A stretch of DNA of 64,000 bases from Heloderma charlesbogerti (GCA_026122225.1 JANEZZ010001866.1:496001-560000), one strand, 5' to 3'; positions 13,601 through 28,600 are shown, numbered from the stretch's first letter. Numbers and translations: made by a program. The notes: a model not told the origin generated them from the letters alone.

Positions 13601-16600
13601 AAAGGCTGGGAAAGATAATACTGAGCGATGGATGGACCACAAAGTCTAAGGCAACTTCTTCTCTTCAACCATCTGGCCATCTACAACGTAGCAGGGAGCA
13701 GAAAATGTGCCGGTGCTGCCCTCTTCTGAAAAGCTACCGGGGTGGTGCGAAGTACGGGGCTTCTGGATCCAATTGCTAGAATCCCTAGACCCCAGAGCCA
13801 AGGACTAGGGATGGGTCACAATGCATAAATTAACCTACAAAGCTTTAAACAGCTCGGGACTGTCTTCCCTGACGGAGCACCTCTCCCGAGACGAACCTCC
13901 CCATGCACTACGATCAACATCTGTGGCCCCCCTCAAAGTGCCTCCCCAAGGGAGGGTTGGAGGATGGCAACAAGGGAGAGGGCCTTCTCAGAGGTGGCCT
14001 CCCAATTTTGGAATGCTCTCCCCAGCAAGACCTGCCAGGCACCAACACCGTCATCTTTTCAGCACCACGTTAAGCCTTTCCTCTGTTCCCAAGCATTTGA
14101 TTTGATATTATGGGCTGTTTAATGCATCAGTTGGATTGTTTATGGTCGTCACTGATATTTTAATTGTTTTGGGGGGGCAGTATTTTGGTGGATAATTACT
14201 GTAGCCGTTTTAAATTTTGTAAGTTTTAATTCTACTGTAAATCGCCTTGACTTTTTTTTTTTATTCTAAGAAAGGCATCGAAGAAATCATCATCATTTTC
14301 ATCTTATTTTGCCTCCACAACACAACCTTTTGTTGTGACGCAATAGTCTGAGAAAGGGTGGGACACAACAACTCAGCAGGCATTTTGCCCTGAACCTGTT
14401 GCATGCTAGCCCAGCCTGCTAGCCCCTGAGCCATGCTGCCATTGGTGAGAATTCCTTGCCCAATGAAAGGGGCGAACACATCTCTTTTCTTGAGTCCAAT
14501 TCAGAGAGGCAGCGGCTGTTGGGAGTGCTTGCTTATTAAGCGGAGAGGCCAAATTAACAAACCTGTTTGTGCCAGAGCTGTTTACCAAGAGGTGACAAGA
14601 GAGACAGAAAAATGGGGCGCCTCGCTAGGCAGTTTCTTCAACCAAGGGCTGGGCAGAAAAGGGCTTTGATGGGTGTCGCAGCACAGTCACATCAACCCCC
14701 AAACTTGGGCTACCCTAATTGCAGGAGCCAGCAGATTGGGAACAGCTGCTCCTTTCCATTAATGAAATGACAGAGCAGAAAAGGTCACAGTCCTAACGCT
14801 TTACAGGAGGAAAACAAGGCAGCGAGACGGAGCTGAAAGCGACCTCCCCAAATGGCATCTCCCCCCGCCAGGACCCCCCCCTCACACCCGGGCTTATTAT
14901 GCTAATAATGGATGTTTAGCCGCCTGGCCCTCGCCACTGTGGCTGAGGGAGCTTGGCGGATGACTCAAATTAAGTCCCCATCATCTGCAGCTGACGTGCT
15001 CCAACAGCCCTTAGGCCACGGAGAAATGCAGCAGCGCTGTTAAGAGGCTGGCAGAACAAGCAGCAAGGGCCCCCGCGTGTCCGGCTGCTTCAGGAGTGGC
15101 GCTGTGCGGTGCTATAAATAATCCCCAGCCTGGAGTGAGTCACCCTGCTCCGGGTTTGCTCTGCTGTGTTGGTGCTCTAGGCTACACGCATAAAGAAAAA
15201 CCTGGATGAAGCATCATATCTACATTTCTCTCTCCAGCTCTTGCAGATAGCCCACCTTATCTGAAGGGCTCAGGCCGAGTAACGGTTAATAGCAGCCGCA
15301 CACGAATGGGTGGCTCAGAATGCAAGTGAGCCAAAGGACTGCCTTCACCCACACGGACCAGCCCACCAGCTGAGAAAGGCTCCAGAAGCACTTTTGTAGG
15401 TGTCTGGCCTTCGGATATGCTGTGGCTAGTGGAGAGAGGGCCATTTCAGTGGTGGCCCCCAAGTTCTGGAGCTCTCTTCTGAGATATGTGTGCTGGATGC
15501 CTCCTATGTTATCTTTTAGTCTCCAGGCAAAGGCTGTCCTGTTCTTTCCTGCCTTTAACAACTTTTAACAACCTTTGGGACCCTTTTCATTACCTTTTGC
15601 TGCTTCTTGATGCTTTTACTGGTTTTACTGTTTTACCTGCTGCTACTGAGGGTGTTTCATTTTTAACCAATTTCTTGTTGCAAGCTGTCTTGAGTTCATG
15701 GGCGATAAGGCACAGCCGACATTTTACAAATACAGAAAAATGTGCTGCACATCAACACAAGCCAGGCTTTGTCCACCTCGGGCTAGGCTAATCTGACTAC
15801 AGGAAGCCAGATTCCAGCCGAACATCAGGAGAAACTTCCTGACTGTCGGAGCAATACGGCAATGGGACCAATTCCCTAGGGAGGCGGTGGGCTCTCCCAC
15901 ACTGGAGGCCTTCAAGACAGCCACCTGGGCAGCCACCTGTTGGGGATGCTCTGACCTGGATTCCTGCACTGAGCAGGGGGTTGGACTCGATGGCCTTGTA
16001 GGCCCCTTCCAGCCCTGCTATTCTATGCTTCTGTGACTAGCAGCAGCCCGCCAGGGTCTCTGGGCGCACGGAAGGGTCTTCCCTTCACCTGCTCCCTGAA
16101 CCTTGTTTTAACTGGAGAAGCCCAGGATTGAACTGGGGGCCCTTCAGCTGGCAAAGCAGGGGCGCAACCAATGAGCTGTGCTGGAGTCTCTGGGAGTAGC
16201 CCGCCTCCTCCCCGACTGGTCACAAGCGGAAGGGGTGGAGCCTGACTGCCCTTAAGAAGCTGCAGAGGCTCACGGCTCTCGCCTGCAGAATGGACAGAGC
16301 TGCTCTTGCCCAGCAAGTTTAAATTGGGAAGATTAAAGCGCCAGACTGGATACGTCCAGCTAGCAGACTTACCGCAAAAGGAAATGATGTGGCTGCTGTC
16401 CTCGTGCACAAACTTCCTCGTGACAGCTTCTTCCATGATTTGTTTCACCTAAAAAATGGTTCAGATAGAGAAGAGAGATTATATGGTAAAGCCAGGAGAG
16501 GAAATTCATTTTAAGACCAGACTTTGATCCTTGAGAATCAAAGGTGTGATATTGCAGAAATTTCGAAAAGGAGAGAAAACAGTAATCAAGAAGGGTTCAA

Positions 16601-19600
16601 ATACTAAAGGATTTTCATTGATCATGCTCCACCAGCCACTATATGACTGGCAGCTGTCACTCAGGGGCATTCTGGGCAAAGGAAATGGAGGCCGGGGAAG
16701 CGCTGGTGAACTCCACCCTGAAACGCACCCCGCAGCATCCCCTGCTGTCTCCAGCTGCTTTGGCTCCTCCCCCTCTGTCCCATCCCTGCTGCCGCTTGCT
16801 TGCTTGGCAGGGGGAGCACCAGGGAGCACGTTGGCAGCGGCATCCCGCGCTCCTCCTCCTCACCACGCCTAGCCCAGAGCGAGAGGACAAGCAGGCTGCA
16901 ATGGGGAAGGGAGGAGCAAGTCCGGGGGGCTCTTGGCCGTGGGCCCCCGTGGGGGGTGGGCCCTCGGCAGGGCCCCACCGTGCCTGCCCTCAATGTTGGA
17001 CCTGGTTCTGATCTTGCAACTGGCCAGCTGGGCTGTTTCCGGGAGGAAGATCATTCCTGTCTCTGCAGCACGGAGACCAGAGGGACCAAGCTAAAAGAAC
17101 CTGCAAAAGCCCCTCTGAAACTGACACCACTGCAGGAAATATACATGAACAATATATACAGCCACCATATATAAAAACTGACCTCAGACAGGGGTGGAAA
17201 TGGACCAGAATCTTGAGGATTAAGCCCACAAAAGCAAAGCGGAGCGAGATTAAAAGCACCCACATCCACGCTAAATCCATTTATGGCTGATTTTGCAAAT
17301 TCATTCTTTTAAAAATGACAGGACAAACGGTGCAGTATTTGTGCCTGTAAAGGCAGAACTGCACATTGCCATGGGAACGGGAACGCTGGCGCAAGGGAGC
17401 ACTTACAAGGGAAATTGGTGGGTGGAGGGTGCTGAACCCAGACCCTGGGCTACAGATTCTGCCTTGCCACCACCAAGACTGCCAGCTGCCCCCAAGCCAG
17501 GCTTACCCAGTCTCCTGATCCCAGCGGGGGGGGGGGGGGGGCGGCGGAACACAGCCCAGAAGGGAAGGGCTGGGGGAGAATGTGGCGGACGGGGGAAGGG
17601 AGAAGCATCCAAATGACCCCTGCCTCCCCCTTCATTTAGCATTATGAAAATAACGCACCAGTTTGGGAACAATCATATTTTTCTCATGATGTCCACTTCA
17701 GAATCCTGCATATGTGCTTATTGTGTGGGGGGGCATGAATGCTTTGCTTGCCCACAGCATCTGTTTTCTGCCTGCGCACAAGGATTTTACACTAACTCTA
17801 CTTCATTACTGCATGAAAGAGCACAGATGGGAAGGATGCCAAAGAAGAGAGGCAGGCAGCTGTAGGGTGGCATAACCGAGGCAGGAACTAGGCCCACCTC
17901 GCCCATCCGGGTGCCTTCCAGAGGTGTTGGACTGCAATTCCCATCACTCCCAGCCAGCATGGCCAATGGCAGCCCAATACATCTGGAGCACACCCAGTGG
18001 GGGAGGGCTGAACTAGGCGCTGGTGGGGCAGGTGGCAGCTGCCGCTTCTCCTCTCCCTCCAGGAACATCTGAAGCTCAGAACTGCTCTGCCAGATCAAGT
18101 CCAGAGGGCCATCCAGCCCAAGATCCTGTTTCCAACAGTAACCAGGCAGATGCCTCCAGCCAGCCCCCAAGCAAGAGTCCTCGACTGTCACTGGTCTCCT
18201 GCGCCTGGTATTCAGGAGTAGACATTTTCTCAGCACAGAGGGCTTATTTCACCATCATTTAATTCCGCCACCCAAAGGCCTCTGCCTTCCTTCCTTGCGG
18301 CCCCTGATGCCTAGAACTGCCTTCCAGAACACCTGCATATCCTTTCCCCATTTACCTCTGTCTCCACTTCACTCCCCTTCCTCCATAATTTCTCATGTCA
18401 AATGTTATATTGTAAGCTCCTTGGGGCAGAGACTTGATCTCTTATATTCTGTAAAGCACCATGCAGATTTATGGTCTACTTATTATTTATTTGCTACATT
18501 TATATCCTGCCTTTTCCTTCAAGGAGCCCAAGGCAGCATACATGAGCTTCATCCTCTCCATTTTGTCCTCACAACAACCCTGTGAGGCAGATTAGGGTGA
18601 GAATCAGTGACTGGCCCAAAGTCACCCAGTGAGCTTCACGACTGAGTGGGGACTAGAACCAAAATCTCCCAAATCCCAGTCCAACACTCTAACCACTACA
18701 CCACACTGGCTCTCCAATTTATCATTATCATCATATATTATAACAGCAACAATAATATTATCATGGCTAAATAATGTTAGTGGATCTTCTGTTCCCAACA
18801 ACTTCAACACCACATACAACTCTAACCAGATGCTGAGCACCACACAGGATCAAGCCAAGGGTCACACAAACACACACACACACCCCTCTTCTTAGCTCCA
18901 TGGCAAACTGTTCTATGGTACAATCATTTATCACCAATGTGACACGAAGCAGAAGCCAAAAATGGGGACAGACAGCAGGCAGGCAGGAAAAAACTGCCTC
19001 AAAAGGGAAAAACCCATCCCTCATCCAAACCTGTGCCTTTTTTAATTAAAATAAAAAGAGGAAAATCACAAACGAGCTGAGAGGGTTGTACAAGATTGCT
19101 CGGCTTGAGACACAAGTCCGAAGACTTCTCACTGCAGCGCTGAACTGATTAAAGAGACTCAGGCCCTTAAAAGGAAATACACAGGCAAGCCTCAAAAAGG
19201 GGCAGCACAGGATAAAAACTTCCAGTGCAGGAACCAAATCCTTGGAGCAGACTTTGCCAGCCTGCTGCCCTCCAGACGTGTTGGATTTCTGATGGCCATG
19301 CTGGCTGGGAATGATGGGAGTTGCAGTCCAACACATCTGGAGGGCATCATGTTGGATTCGTGGGCCCAACAGCCTGACCTATTTCTAGCTCTGGAGCCCC
19401 AGGGAGGTCATCCGCCCACACTGAGAGATTTCCTAAAGAAAACTCTCATGCCTGCAGTGTGACATTTTTCATGACCTGTCAATACACCATAGGCAGAGCA
19501 ACTATAAGCTTCCCTAGCAGAAAATTGCCCCCAAGATGATAATGTTCTCTGTCCTCCTATTAGAGAAAGGAAATTAAAAAGGTGATTAACATCATGTGGG

Positions 19601-22600
19601 CAAGCCAGTCTTTGGAGCTACTGGAGCGGGGGCGGCAGTGTGTGCAGCTGAATTGCGGCATGACAGCTCCAACTCGTAGCAGTCATGAGCAGAGTTTTTG
19701 TTTTTTAAAAAAATGTCTGAAACACACCCCATTTCTCACATACAGGAATCGTACATGTATACTGAAGGCAGGTATTCACAGATGCGAAACCCAGCTGGTT
19801 AAAAAGTGAAAATTCAAAGAGTCTGCTGTTTTAATATTTATAGCTTTCCTATTAATATTTATAGCCTTCCTACATCTCTTAAAATGTTCAGAAACAATTT
19901 TCATTGTTATCTGCTGAAGGAGAGTAATAGAATTGAAATCGCTTTTTCTCTCCCTCTTTTGGTTCCATTTCGTTTGCAGAGTCTAATGTTCACTCATTTG
20001 TGGGTGAACCTTTGTGGGGGAAAAAGTGGGTTGGGAGGAGAAACTAAAGTTATTTTAAGGGGAACCTTCAGCAAGTTAACAAAGAAGTGCAAAGAATGTG
20101 GCCTCTTGCAAAGGAGTGCTGATCTAACAGCTGAGCTCTTGTAAAGCTTATCTTGCCTGACATGGTAGCCACAAATATTAACACAGGCTCCCTTTAAAAA
20201 CACATTTTTTAATGTGCATTTCCAGGTTGACGTCCCTAGGGTCTTGCATTACAGATATCCAGATCCATCTGTTTCTGAAATTCCCAACCCCCAACACTAA
20301 CCATTGCAAGTTGTGCTACTGCCATTTGCCGCCGCCTTTCACCCACCCCGTTCACTCGCAGCTGCCTCCTCCCCTCACAGAGAAGTGAGCGTCGCAGCTG
20401 CTAAGCCAACAGCTGAGGCACAAAGCCGATGACTAATCCTGTCCAGCAAGTAATTGCTCTCAGCACATTTTTGCTGCCTTACCTGCCAGCTGCCCCCCCC
20501 CCCGCCATATGTCCAGATTATTATAATAAAAGAAGAGGCACTTTCCTTTCCTTTGTGTAGGTTCTGCGGCCTCTTATTAATCCCCACACACACACACACT
20601 ACCCCGCAGTAGCCAGAAAAGCCAAGTTCCCAGCAACCTGGCCTTGCCTGGGTGGGGCAGGGGGAGGCTCAACCTGAGCCAGCATTCAGTCACAGAAACT
20701 GTTTGCAATGCTAGGGCTCAGTCTTAGAAGAGGTGAAGTAATCATAAAGCCAGAGGGGCCTCTAAGCATGCGCAGAGTGCCTCTCACAGGGTATAAAATT
20801 AGTAACCACGACACTCTGCCTCACATCCAAGGTTGGGGCAAGGGATTTGGGGCCTCCTTTCTTGAGACACACATGAGCCCCTGAACTGAGCCTGCTTGCA
20901 GGGACACCCTTTGTCCCAGTTCTCCCGAACAGAGGAGGAGGGAAGGCTCTTTCTGGGTAGAACACTTCAGACTGCAGGCTGGGGGCTTTTAATGCTCTTC
21001 CATTAAGAGCATTAGAGACCCAGCATGTCAAGGAGAGATTCTAGCCTGGCCTCACCCTGAGATGCTGGCATTCATGCACGGAGGTTCTTTTAATTATTCC
21101 TCTTTTGTATGGAGGAGCGCTCTGTCTCGGAGCCTGGGTGTGGAGACGATCCAGCACCAGGACGAAGTGGATACCCATCTTGCAAGCATCCAACTCTTCC
21201 TTGGGGGTGAAGTGTAGGGACTTCAACCCTCCTGCCTTTGCCCATTTAACCCAGTACTGTCAACTCTGACTGGCAGCAATGGCGCTCCAAGGTTTCAGGC
21301 AGGATTCCTTCCTAGTCCAACCTGAAGATGCTGCCGGGGATTGAACCTGGGATCTTCTGCGTGCAAAGCAGAGGCCCTACCATGGAACTACAGGCTGTCT
21401 GTACATTGCAACCAGCAACTTCACCCTGACCCCACCAGGACGGATCTGGCCCTGCGCTCCCCCACGTAACGGCAACCAAACCCTTCACGGTGCAAGCTGA
21501 GCTTTGTTTCCTGCAGTCCACCAGGGCTTGGCTCAGATCTCTCATGCTAGAAACTGGTGAACACTGCTACCCCCCCCCCGCCCAAAAGCCTCATGCACAG
21601 CCTCCAGGGTGTGTGTGTGCCTGGTGGCCCAGCCCAAGGAGCAACCTCCCACCCCTGCCATGCGAGCAGCAGCAGCAGCCCCCATCTGGGCAAACAGGTT
21701 TCGCCACATTCCCCAGCTGGTTCTGCAGCTAGAAGAATCCAACTCTCAAAACTGCGAGCTGGTCTAGGGCACCAGATTTGGTTCTCTGTTCCTGTCCACA
21801 AGCTAGTCCAGTCTTTGCTAGTTCCGCAAAACTTCTGCTATTAAAAAAAAAAAGCGACCTCACAGGAGGGGCCGTAACTCCATGGCAGAGTCCCGGCTTT
21901 GCATGTGGAAGGTCCCAGGTTCAACCCCCAGCTTCTCCAGGTAGGGTTGGGAGAGACCCCAGTCAGAAAACCCTGCGGAGGAATCGCCGTCACTGTGGAC
22001 ATCACTGATTCAGATCGACCAAGGGTCTGTCTCAGTTCAAGGCAATTTCCCGTGTGTTTGCTCACTGGAGATGGTGATATATTCGCTCAATTTTTAAGGA
22101 CAAAGCCTGGCACCATTCAAGGATGCAGGATCACTGATGGTTCCCAATGGCTCCTTCATTTGGCCCTCTGATTGGTGTCAGGGGGTGAGGAATATCTTAC
22201 ATAAACTTCCTACCAGTCCTGGATGTTCTGTTAGTGACCTGCTTGAGGTAGCGAATGATGGAATTCACTACGACAAGATGTAATGACAGCCACCAATTTG
22301 GACGGCTTTAAAAGGCAATTAGACAAATTCAGGGAGGATATCAATGGCTACGAGTCATGAGGGCTGTATCTTGTTCCAGTATCAGAGGCAGTATGCTAGG
22401 GAACATGACCGGAGGGTGCTACTGCACTCATGTCCTGCTTGTGGGTTCCCCACAGGTGGCTGGTTGGCTGCTGTGGGGACAGAATGCTGGACTAGATGGA
22501 CCCCTAGTCTGATCCAGCAGGGCTCTTCTTATGTCCTTATGCTTTCCCCTCCCCTGCATCAGGCCAATGGTCTATCTAACCAAGTGTTCTCTATTCTGAC

Positions 22601-25600
22601 AGAGGAACGTGGGCCGTGTTTCTAGCTCCTTGGTCCCTCCACAAATCAAGCAGAAGCAGGGGGGCAGAATAAGCACATCAACGTAAACTCAATTCCTCTG
22701 GTGAATTTACTCACGGTGCAGAATTTAGACTTCTTTTTCAGCTTAATGTGCACATAGCCTCGCCCGCGAAGAGCAAGAGGCATGGCTTCCCAATGCTGGG
22801 CCATCCAGAGGGAGAAGATGTCCACGTTGCGTTTCAGGCATCAAAGAAAGGACTGGGAGGCCCTGGCAGTCCTGCCCCGCACCGCCCCACACTCCCCTGC
22901 CTCGTACGTCATAAGCAGCGGCAGCCTTTGCCAGAATAAAGAGGTTCTCACATGCCCGCCCCCATGAAAATGAAGCACAGGCAGCCGCAACTGCATTTTT
23001 TCCACACCCATTCCCCCAGTCCCTGCTACACCGTAAGCGCTTTGGGGCAGGGACTTGCCTTTGCTTATACGGCTCTCTAAAGCACCATGTCCACTGGTGA
23101 TGATAAGAGTAAGAATACAGCCTCTTTCCCTGGTCACCTGCAAGTCGGCAAGGTTGTGCCTATGGTGGAAATCAGTTCCCAGTTCAGATTTACTCGGCTA
23201 GTCATGGGCCTTTATAGGCTAGTATTTACTCTCTCCCCCCCTCCCAGCAGAGCCCTTGAGGGTGTCCTGAAAGACACTCTAGCTGCACCCATCTGCGCTG
23301 CCTGGCCTTGAGCCTGCAATTTAACAAGCACAAGACACACCCCAGTCTCCCTGCCTTTGGATGCTGCAGCCCGTTTTTATCATCTCTCGCATAGGTTCCT
23401 GGACAAACGCTACAGGACCTTTTCAGCGGATACCGGGCTAGGAGGGCCGAGGGCCTCACAGGGTAGAAGGCAGCCTCATCGGCTTAATCCTTAAGAAGCC
23501 AACAGCAGCGAAGAGAGCAATCCTATGGCTGTTGACAGCGGCTAGATAGCCACAGGATTGTCTGGTTCCCAGAACACCGCATCGCCACTCCCACCACCTT
23601 GTCAGAGGTGCGGTTCGCCCCAGGCTCGGAAGAGCAATGTGGAGCGGGGCAGAAGGGGGCATTCCCAGGGGTGGGGAGAGCGGAAGTCCTAGTACGATGC
23701 TTCCTTTGTGTCGTCCAGACTCCCACCCCCACTCCAAAGTCCCATGGCTGGACAGCCAAAATCGGACGTCTAGCCACAAATGCAGGGCGGACGGAGCGTG
23801 GAAGAGAGGTTCCCCTCCGCCCGCCCTGCATTGGATAGTCGGTCGCCTCCAAGTTTGGAGGCGGCCAACTATCCGCATAGGATTGTGCCCTAAAAGGTTT
23901 TCCCAATGTTTAAACTGCCCCCACCTCCATCATCAAAGCGCATCCCAAGGCTCACCTTCCCAGCACAGGATAACGTTTTAGGGAGCCGTAACAGTCCACG
24001 CCAAGATCAGCTCTAGCAGAACAGCCTGGCCTTGGCCCCGACTGTTCTGCAACACCTGCTCTTTTACTTTGCGTTTGCACAGGTATAAGCTAGCATCTTT
24101 GCTTGCACTTTTGCTATCCTATTAATAACAGGCACACACACAAACACACCCACACAATCCCCTCTCCAATGCATCCATATGCTGTCAGCAACCTGTAATT
24201 CCAATATCCTGAATGGACACACTGAAAAACCTCCCTGCAGATAAAGGAACTAGCAACATCCTTTTTTAAAAAAGTACACTGCTGGCATTATTCCGGAGTG
24301 TTCAGTCACTGTTTGCTCTGGGTTATACAGATGATAACACAGCTGAGAAGTTTGATAACTGTGGAGCAAATAGAAGTGTTTCCCCACCACAACCACCTTC
24401 TTTTAAAGGAGACCCTTAGCGACATTTGATTCTGATTTTCAACAGATTTCTCTGGCAGTTAAATACCACTGATCACGAGAGAAAAGAAATGTGGATTCCA
24501 GAGTGCTGGCCTTAAATCTTCAGACACAGGAATCCACCTGTTCTAGGACTGTGCACAACTCTGAAGTATCAATGGTTTAAGCACCTCTGGAACCAGGTGC
24601 AGAGTTTCCCATCATTGTGTCTCCATCATGATGTAATTTTCACTCCCTGCTTCCCTGAGCAGAAGGACATTCCAAGGGGAAGTCTTTTGCAGAGTCTAAT
24701 TTGCCAGTGAGAAGAGAGAGCGATGGAGAATTGTGATTTGGTTGAGCAGGGGCAGCGGGGTGGGCAGCAGGGTGGGCAGGGGACAAGCAGGCACTCAGAA
24801 ATTAGTATGCATCTTTAAAGCTGCCTCAGTTCCCCTTAAGTAAACAATGTGCTCTTGCAGCAGGGCTGGACAACTTGTGGCCCTCCAGATTTTTTTGGGC
24901 CTACTACAACTCCCATCATCCCTCACCATTGGCTATGCTGGCTAAGGCTGATGCGAGTTGTAGGCCAAAACATCTGGAGGGCCACAAGTTGCCCAGCCCT
25001 GTCTTAGAACCATACAAGGTTCCTTCATGCAAAACTCAAGATTTCTGTCTCCTTTGCTGGCTAGATTCCATCTGCCACGCTGTTTTTCTGAGGACTCCAC
25101 AAAAGTAGGTAAGGCATGACTGGTAACTAGTAGATACCAGCCATCAATGCCCCCTAAAGGGCTATCAGTGCCCAGTGAGGATGCATCTTTAGCTATCAAC
25201 ATCTGTAGCTATCATGGACAGCTGTTTGGCAGGCTTTTGGGAGCCTGATTCTGCTGGGATTTCACTAGTGCTGGCAGGGATGGGGGGGGCTGTGTACTGC
25301 CCACCTTTGAGCTAAACAAAGCTTATCTTTGTTAACTTAGTCAACAGCCATCGCACCATGAAAAGATTTGCCAGTTTATTTCCACCCAACATGCAGCTGT
25401 TAAATTCACAAAAGCTGCCTTGTTTGTCCTGTCAGAAGACCTGAGCTTCTAAACCAGGCCTGAAGCCCTATTCCTACCTAGAGCTCTTCGGTGCCCTCCA
25501 AAGCATCGGTTTTCATTCATAACTTGGCAGCCTCCATCTTTTCTGGAGTGCAGCTGAATCACTCATGAGCAACTTGCTAAACAAAACATGACCACGTGAG

Positions 25601-28600
25601 CCCTACACTAGAGTAGCCCTGCACTGGGTGGAAGATTTGGAGTGGTGGTGGTGGTATTTTTCTTCTTCCACATTTCTGTGCCAGCTAACAGCTCACACAA
25701 GCTGGACACATTCCAAATAAAATACCAGGGGGAAATCTTGGATAAAATTAAGTTGGGTCATGGAGATGATCCCATCTGAACTTGGCCCGGTGTCACCTCA
25801 GGACGTGCTCCTGTAAAGGTAAACAGTACTTCCTGCCTCCTTGGTTTCAGGGCTGCTCAGATCCAGTCACAAAATATTCCTTTTGCACTCTTAGAAAGTG
25901 CAATTTGCACAGGGCTCCTAACAAGCAAAGAGCCTGCAACATGCTACAATGGGAGCACTTGGAAAGCACTTTCAAGCTGTACCACTTCACACACGCGCAC
26001 ATGCACGCACGCACAGCGGTGATGCTGTGCTGATGCATAGTGCCAAATTCCATCCCCCTCTAACTGCTGCGCTTGCCGAGGCACAGAAGCCATTGACAGC
26101 TTTGGAACCGTGGTGCTGGACTTGTTAAGGAGGCGGCCGTTTCCATGGAAACAGGCCAATGCTATCGACACCAGAGGATGAGTTTGCACAGCTGGGGGAG
26201 GATGAGGAGAAGCTGCTTCCGACCTGGAACGCGGATCTTTCCCGAGACATGATCAAAGCAGCGCAGCTCAGGTGGGGGAGGGAACATCCCGGTTTGTGTA
26301 AGGCTGCCTCCCCAAGGCTCGAGAGCCTTTGGCAGAAGGCCCTGGCTTTCATCTTCAGAGAGAAGGGAAATGGCCCCCGAGGCCTCCCTCCGGGCTGAGA
26401 GCCTAGGACAAGGCCCCCCATGGTGGCCGAGTACTTCTGAAGCTTTTCCCAGCCTGGCTGTACAGCTTCAAATAAGCAGCACTCTTTCTAATTACTTGCT
26501 CTTCTTTGTCATGTTAATTAAAGGCAGGCAGATTTATTCAACAGGAAGGCCGAGAATTATCAGGGGGCCCTTTTCATCTCCACTTCATCCCAAAGCCTCA
26601 GGTCTGGCGTCTGGGGGAAATACAGGGGGAAATACAGCTCGCCCCAAACCAAAGAACCCACTTGCAGACAGGGCCAGCATTTCCCAGTAGCCCCTGGGCA
26701 TCTCGACACCACAGCTTTAAACAAGCACCAGTGTCCTCTGGGAGAAAACCAGAACACTTAACCCAGCATAAGCCAGCCTTCCCTAACCTGCTGCCCTCCA
26801 GCTGGGTCAGACTACAAGCTTCATCATCCCCACACAGGTCAGGGAAGTCAGTATAATCTAAATTGTCAGCATAGATACAAAAGCGTGAAGCTTATCAGGT
26901 GTCACCTGCTTAAAGAAATCCGGTGGTTGTATGAGTTTTAGGGCACGATCCTAGGCACGTTTAGACAGAAAAGAGTCCTACAGCTCCCAGCACTCCCCAG
27001 CCAGATGTCTACACATGCAGAGGATTGCGCCCGTAGTCACCTAATATAATGGTTCAAATTTGAATATGGGTAAAAACAAAACAATGTATGCTTCTCGCTT
27101 CAAGTGACGCATGCATGTCTCATAGCTAGCACGTATCCTCTTAAAAGTAGCCTGCCCCCTTCCCCAAGGCACAGAGGAGGCCTGTCTCCCATGACGGAGC
27201 TGGCCCCTGTGCAGCATTTGTAAGTCTTCACTGTATACAGTTAGGAGCCACGCTAAGACCTTGCTCTTCCAGCATTCAATCTTTGGTCTGTTGCTCTGAT
27301 CATAATTTTACTGCTGTCTCCTTAATGTTTTAAATATTTTGTTAATGTTTTTAATGCTTAGTATGGGGCCGCGGTGGCTTAGTGGTTAAGACGCTGAACT
27401 GCAGACTGGAAGGTCGGCAGGTCAGCAGTTCGAGACCCGAGTGCCGCGTGACGGAGTGAGCTCCCGTCTTCAGTCCCAGCTCCTGCCAACCTAGCAGTTC
27501 GAAAGCAAGAAATTGCAAGTAGATAAATAGGTACCGCCTCGGCGGGAAAGGCAACAGCGTTCCGTGCACCTCGGTGTTCAGTCATGCCGGCCACATGACC
27601 ACGGAAGCATCTTCGGACAGCGCTGGCTCTTCGGCTTAGAAACGGGGATGAGCACCGCACCCTAGAGTCGGACACGACTGGTTGGGGACACCTTTACCTT
27701 TACCTTTTTATGAGATGGCTAGATAGCATCACCAATGCAATGAATATGGACTTGAGCACGCTCCGGGAGAGAGCGCAGGACAGGAAGGCCTGGTGTGCTG
27801 TGGTCCATGGGGTCACGAAGACTGAACAACAACAAAATCTATTAGTTGTACACTTTTAATGTTGTATTTTTGTTCGTTTGGTTATTTCGTTGTTGTTTGG
27901 TTTTAATATTGTAAACCACTCCGAAGGCATTGCACCGTGGGGCAGTATACCAACCTAACAAATAAATACTTGCATTGAAAATATGTGGGGGGGTTTAGCC
28001 TATCATCCTATTAACCAGTGGCACCTTTTTAATGGGTTAAAAGTATTTTTAAATTGATTAATGTAAATAATTAATTGATTAAAACATTAATGATAAAACA
28101 GGTGTAGATCAAGTTCACTGACAATTTGACATCAAGTTCACCAAACAATAGATTAAAAATTAGATTAACAAGCTTTTTTTTTAGAGAACCATCTGGGGAG
28201 GCTGCAGAAACAATGGATCTTATGCTCACAACTCTGCTAGTATTGCATCTAATCTCTGCACGATCCAGTGTAGGGGCACCGCAGACCCTATCAATGACCG
28301 CAGACCATCCTCAAAACAGCCAATGCCAAGCAGTCAATAACTCTCCAGAAAAAGCTATCCAAGAATAGACCTTAAGAGTGTACAATGTGGGCCTGTTCAT
28401 TATTAATGAATAAAAATGCCTTAAGCTCACTGCAGGCAGACTGCACAATTAAAAGGTGCTTAAAACCAGGCTGCAAAAGGAGTCCTGCAAGCTCCATTTA
28501 AGATTAACAGAAGATGCGCTGCTGCGGGTCGCGCCTTGGGGTTAGTCTCACCCCAGTTGGGGTGTTAAGTAACAGCCATCCTTCCAAGACCCGCGGGAAA

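Noticed and set aside
26159..26398. 79-codon frame starting [18 protein letters not shown] as a small gene or exon
   Set aside because: No family match, no clear splice borders and it lies in an SGSM1 intron. Kept only as part of a candidate regulatory element.
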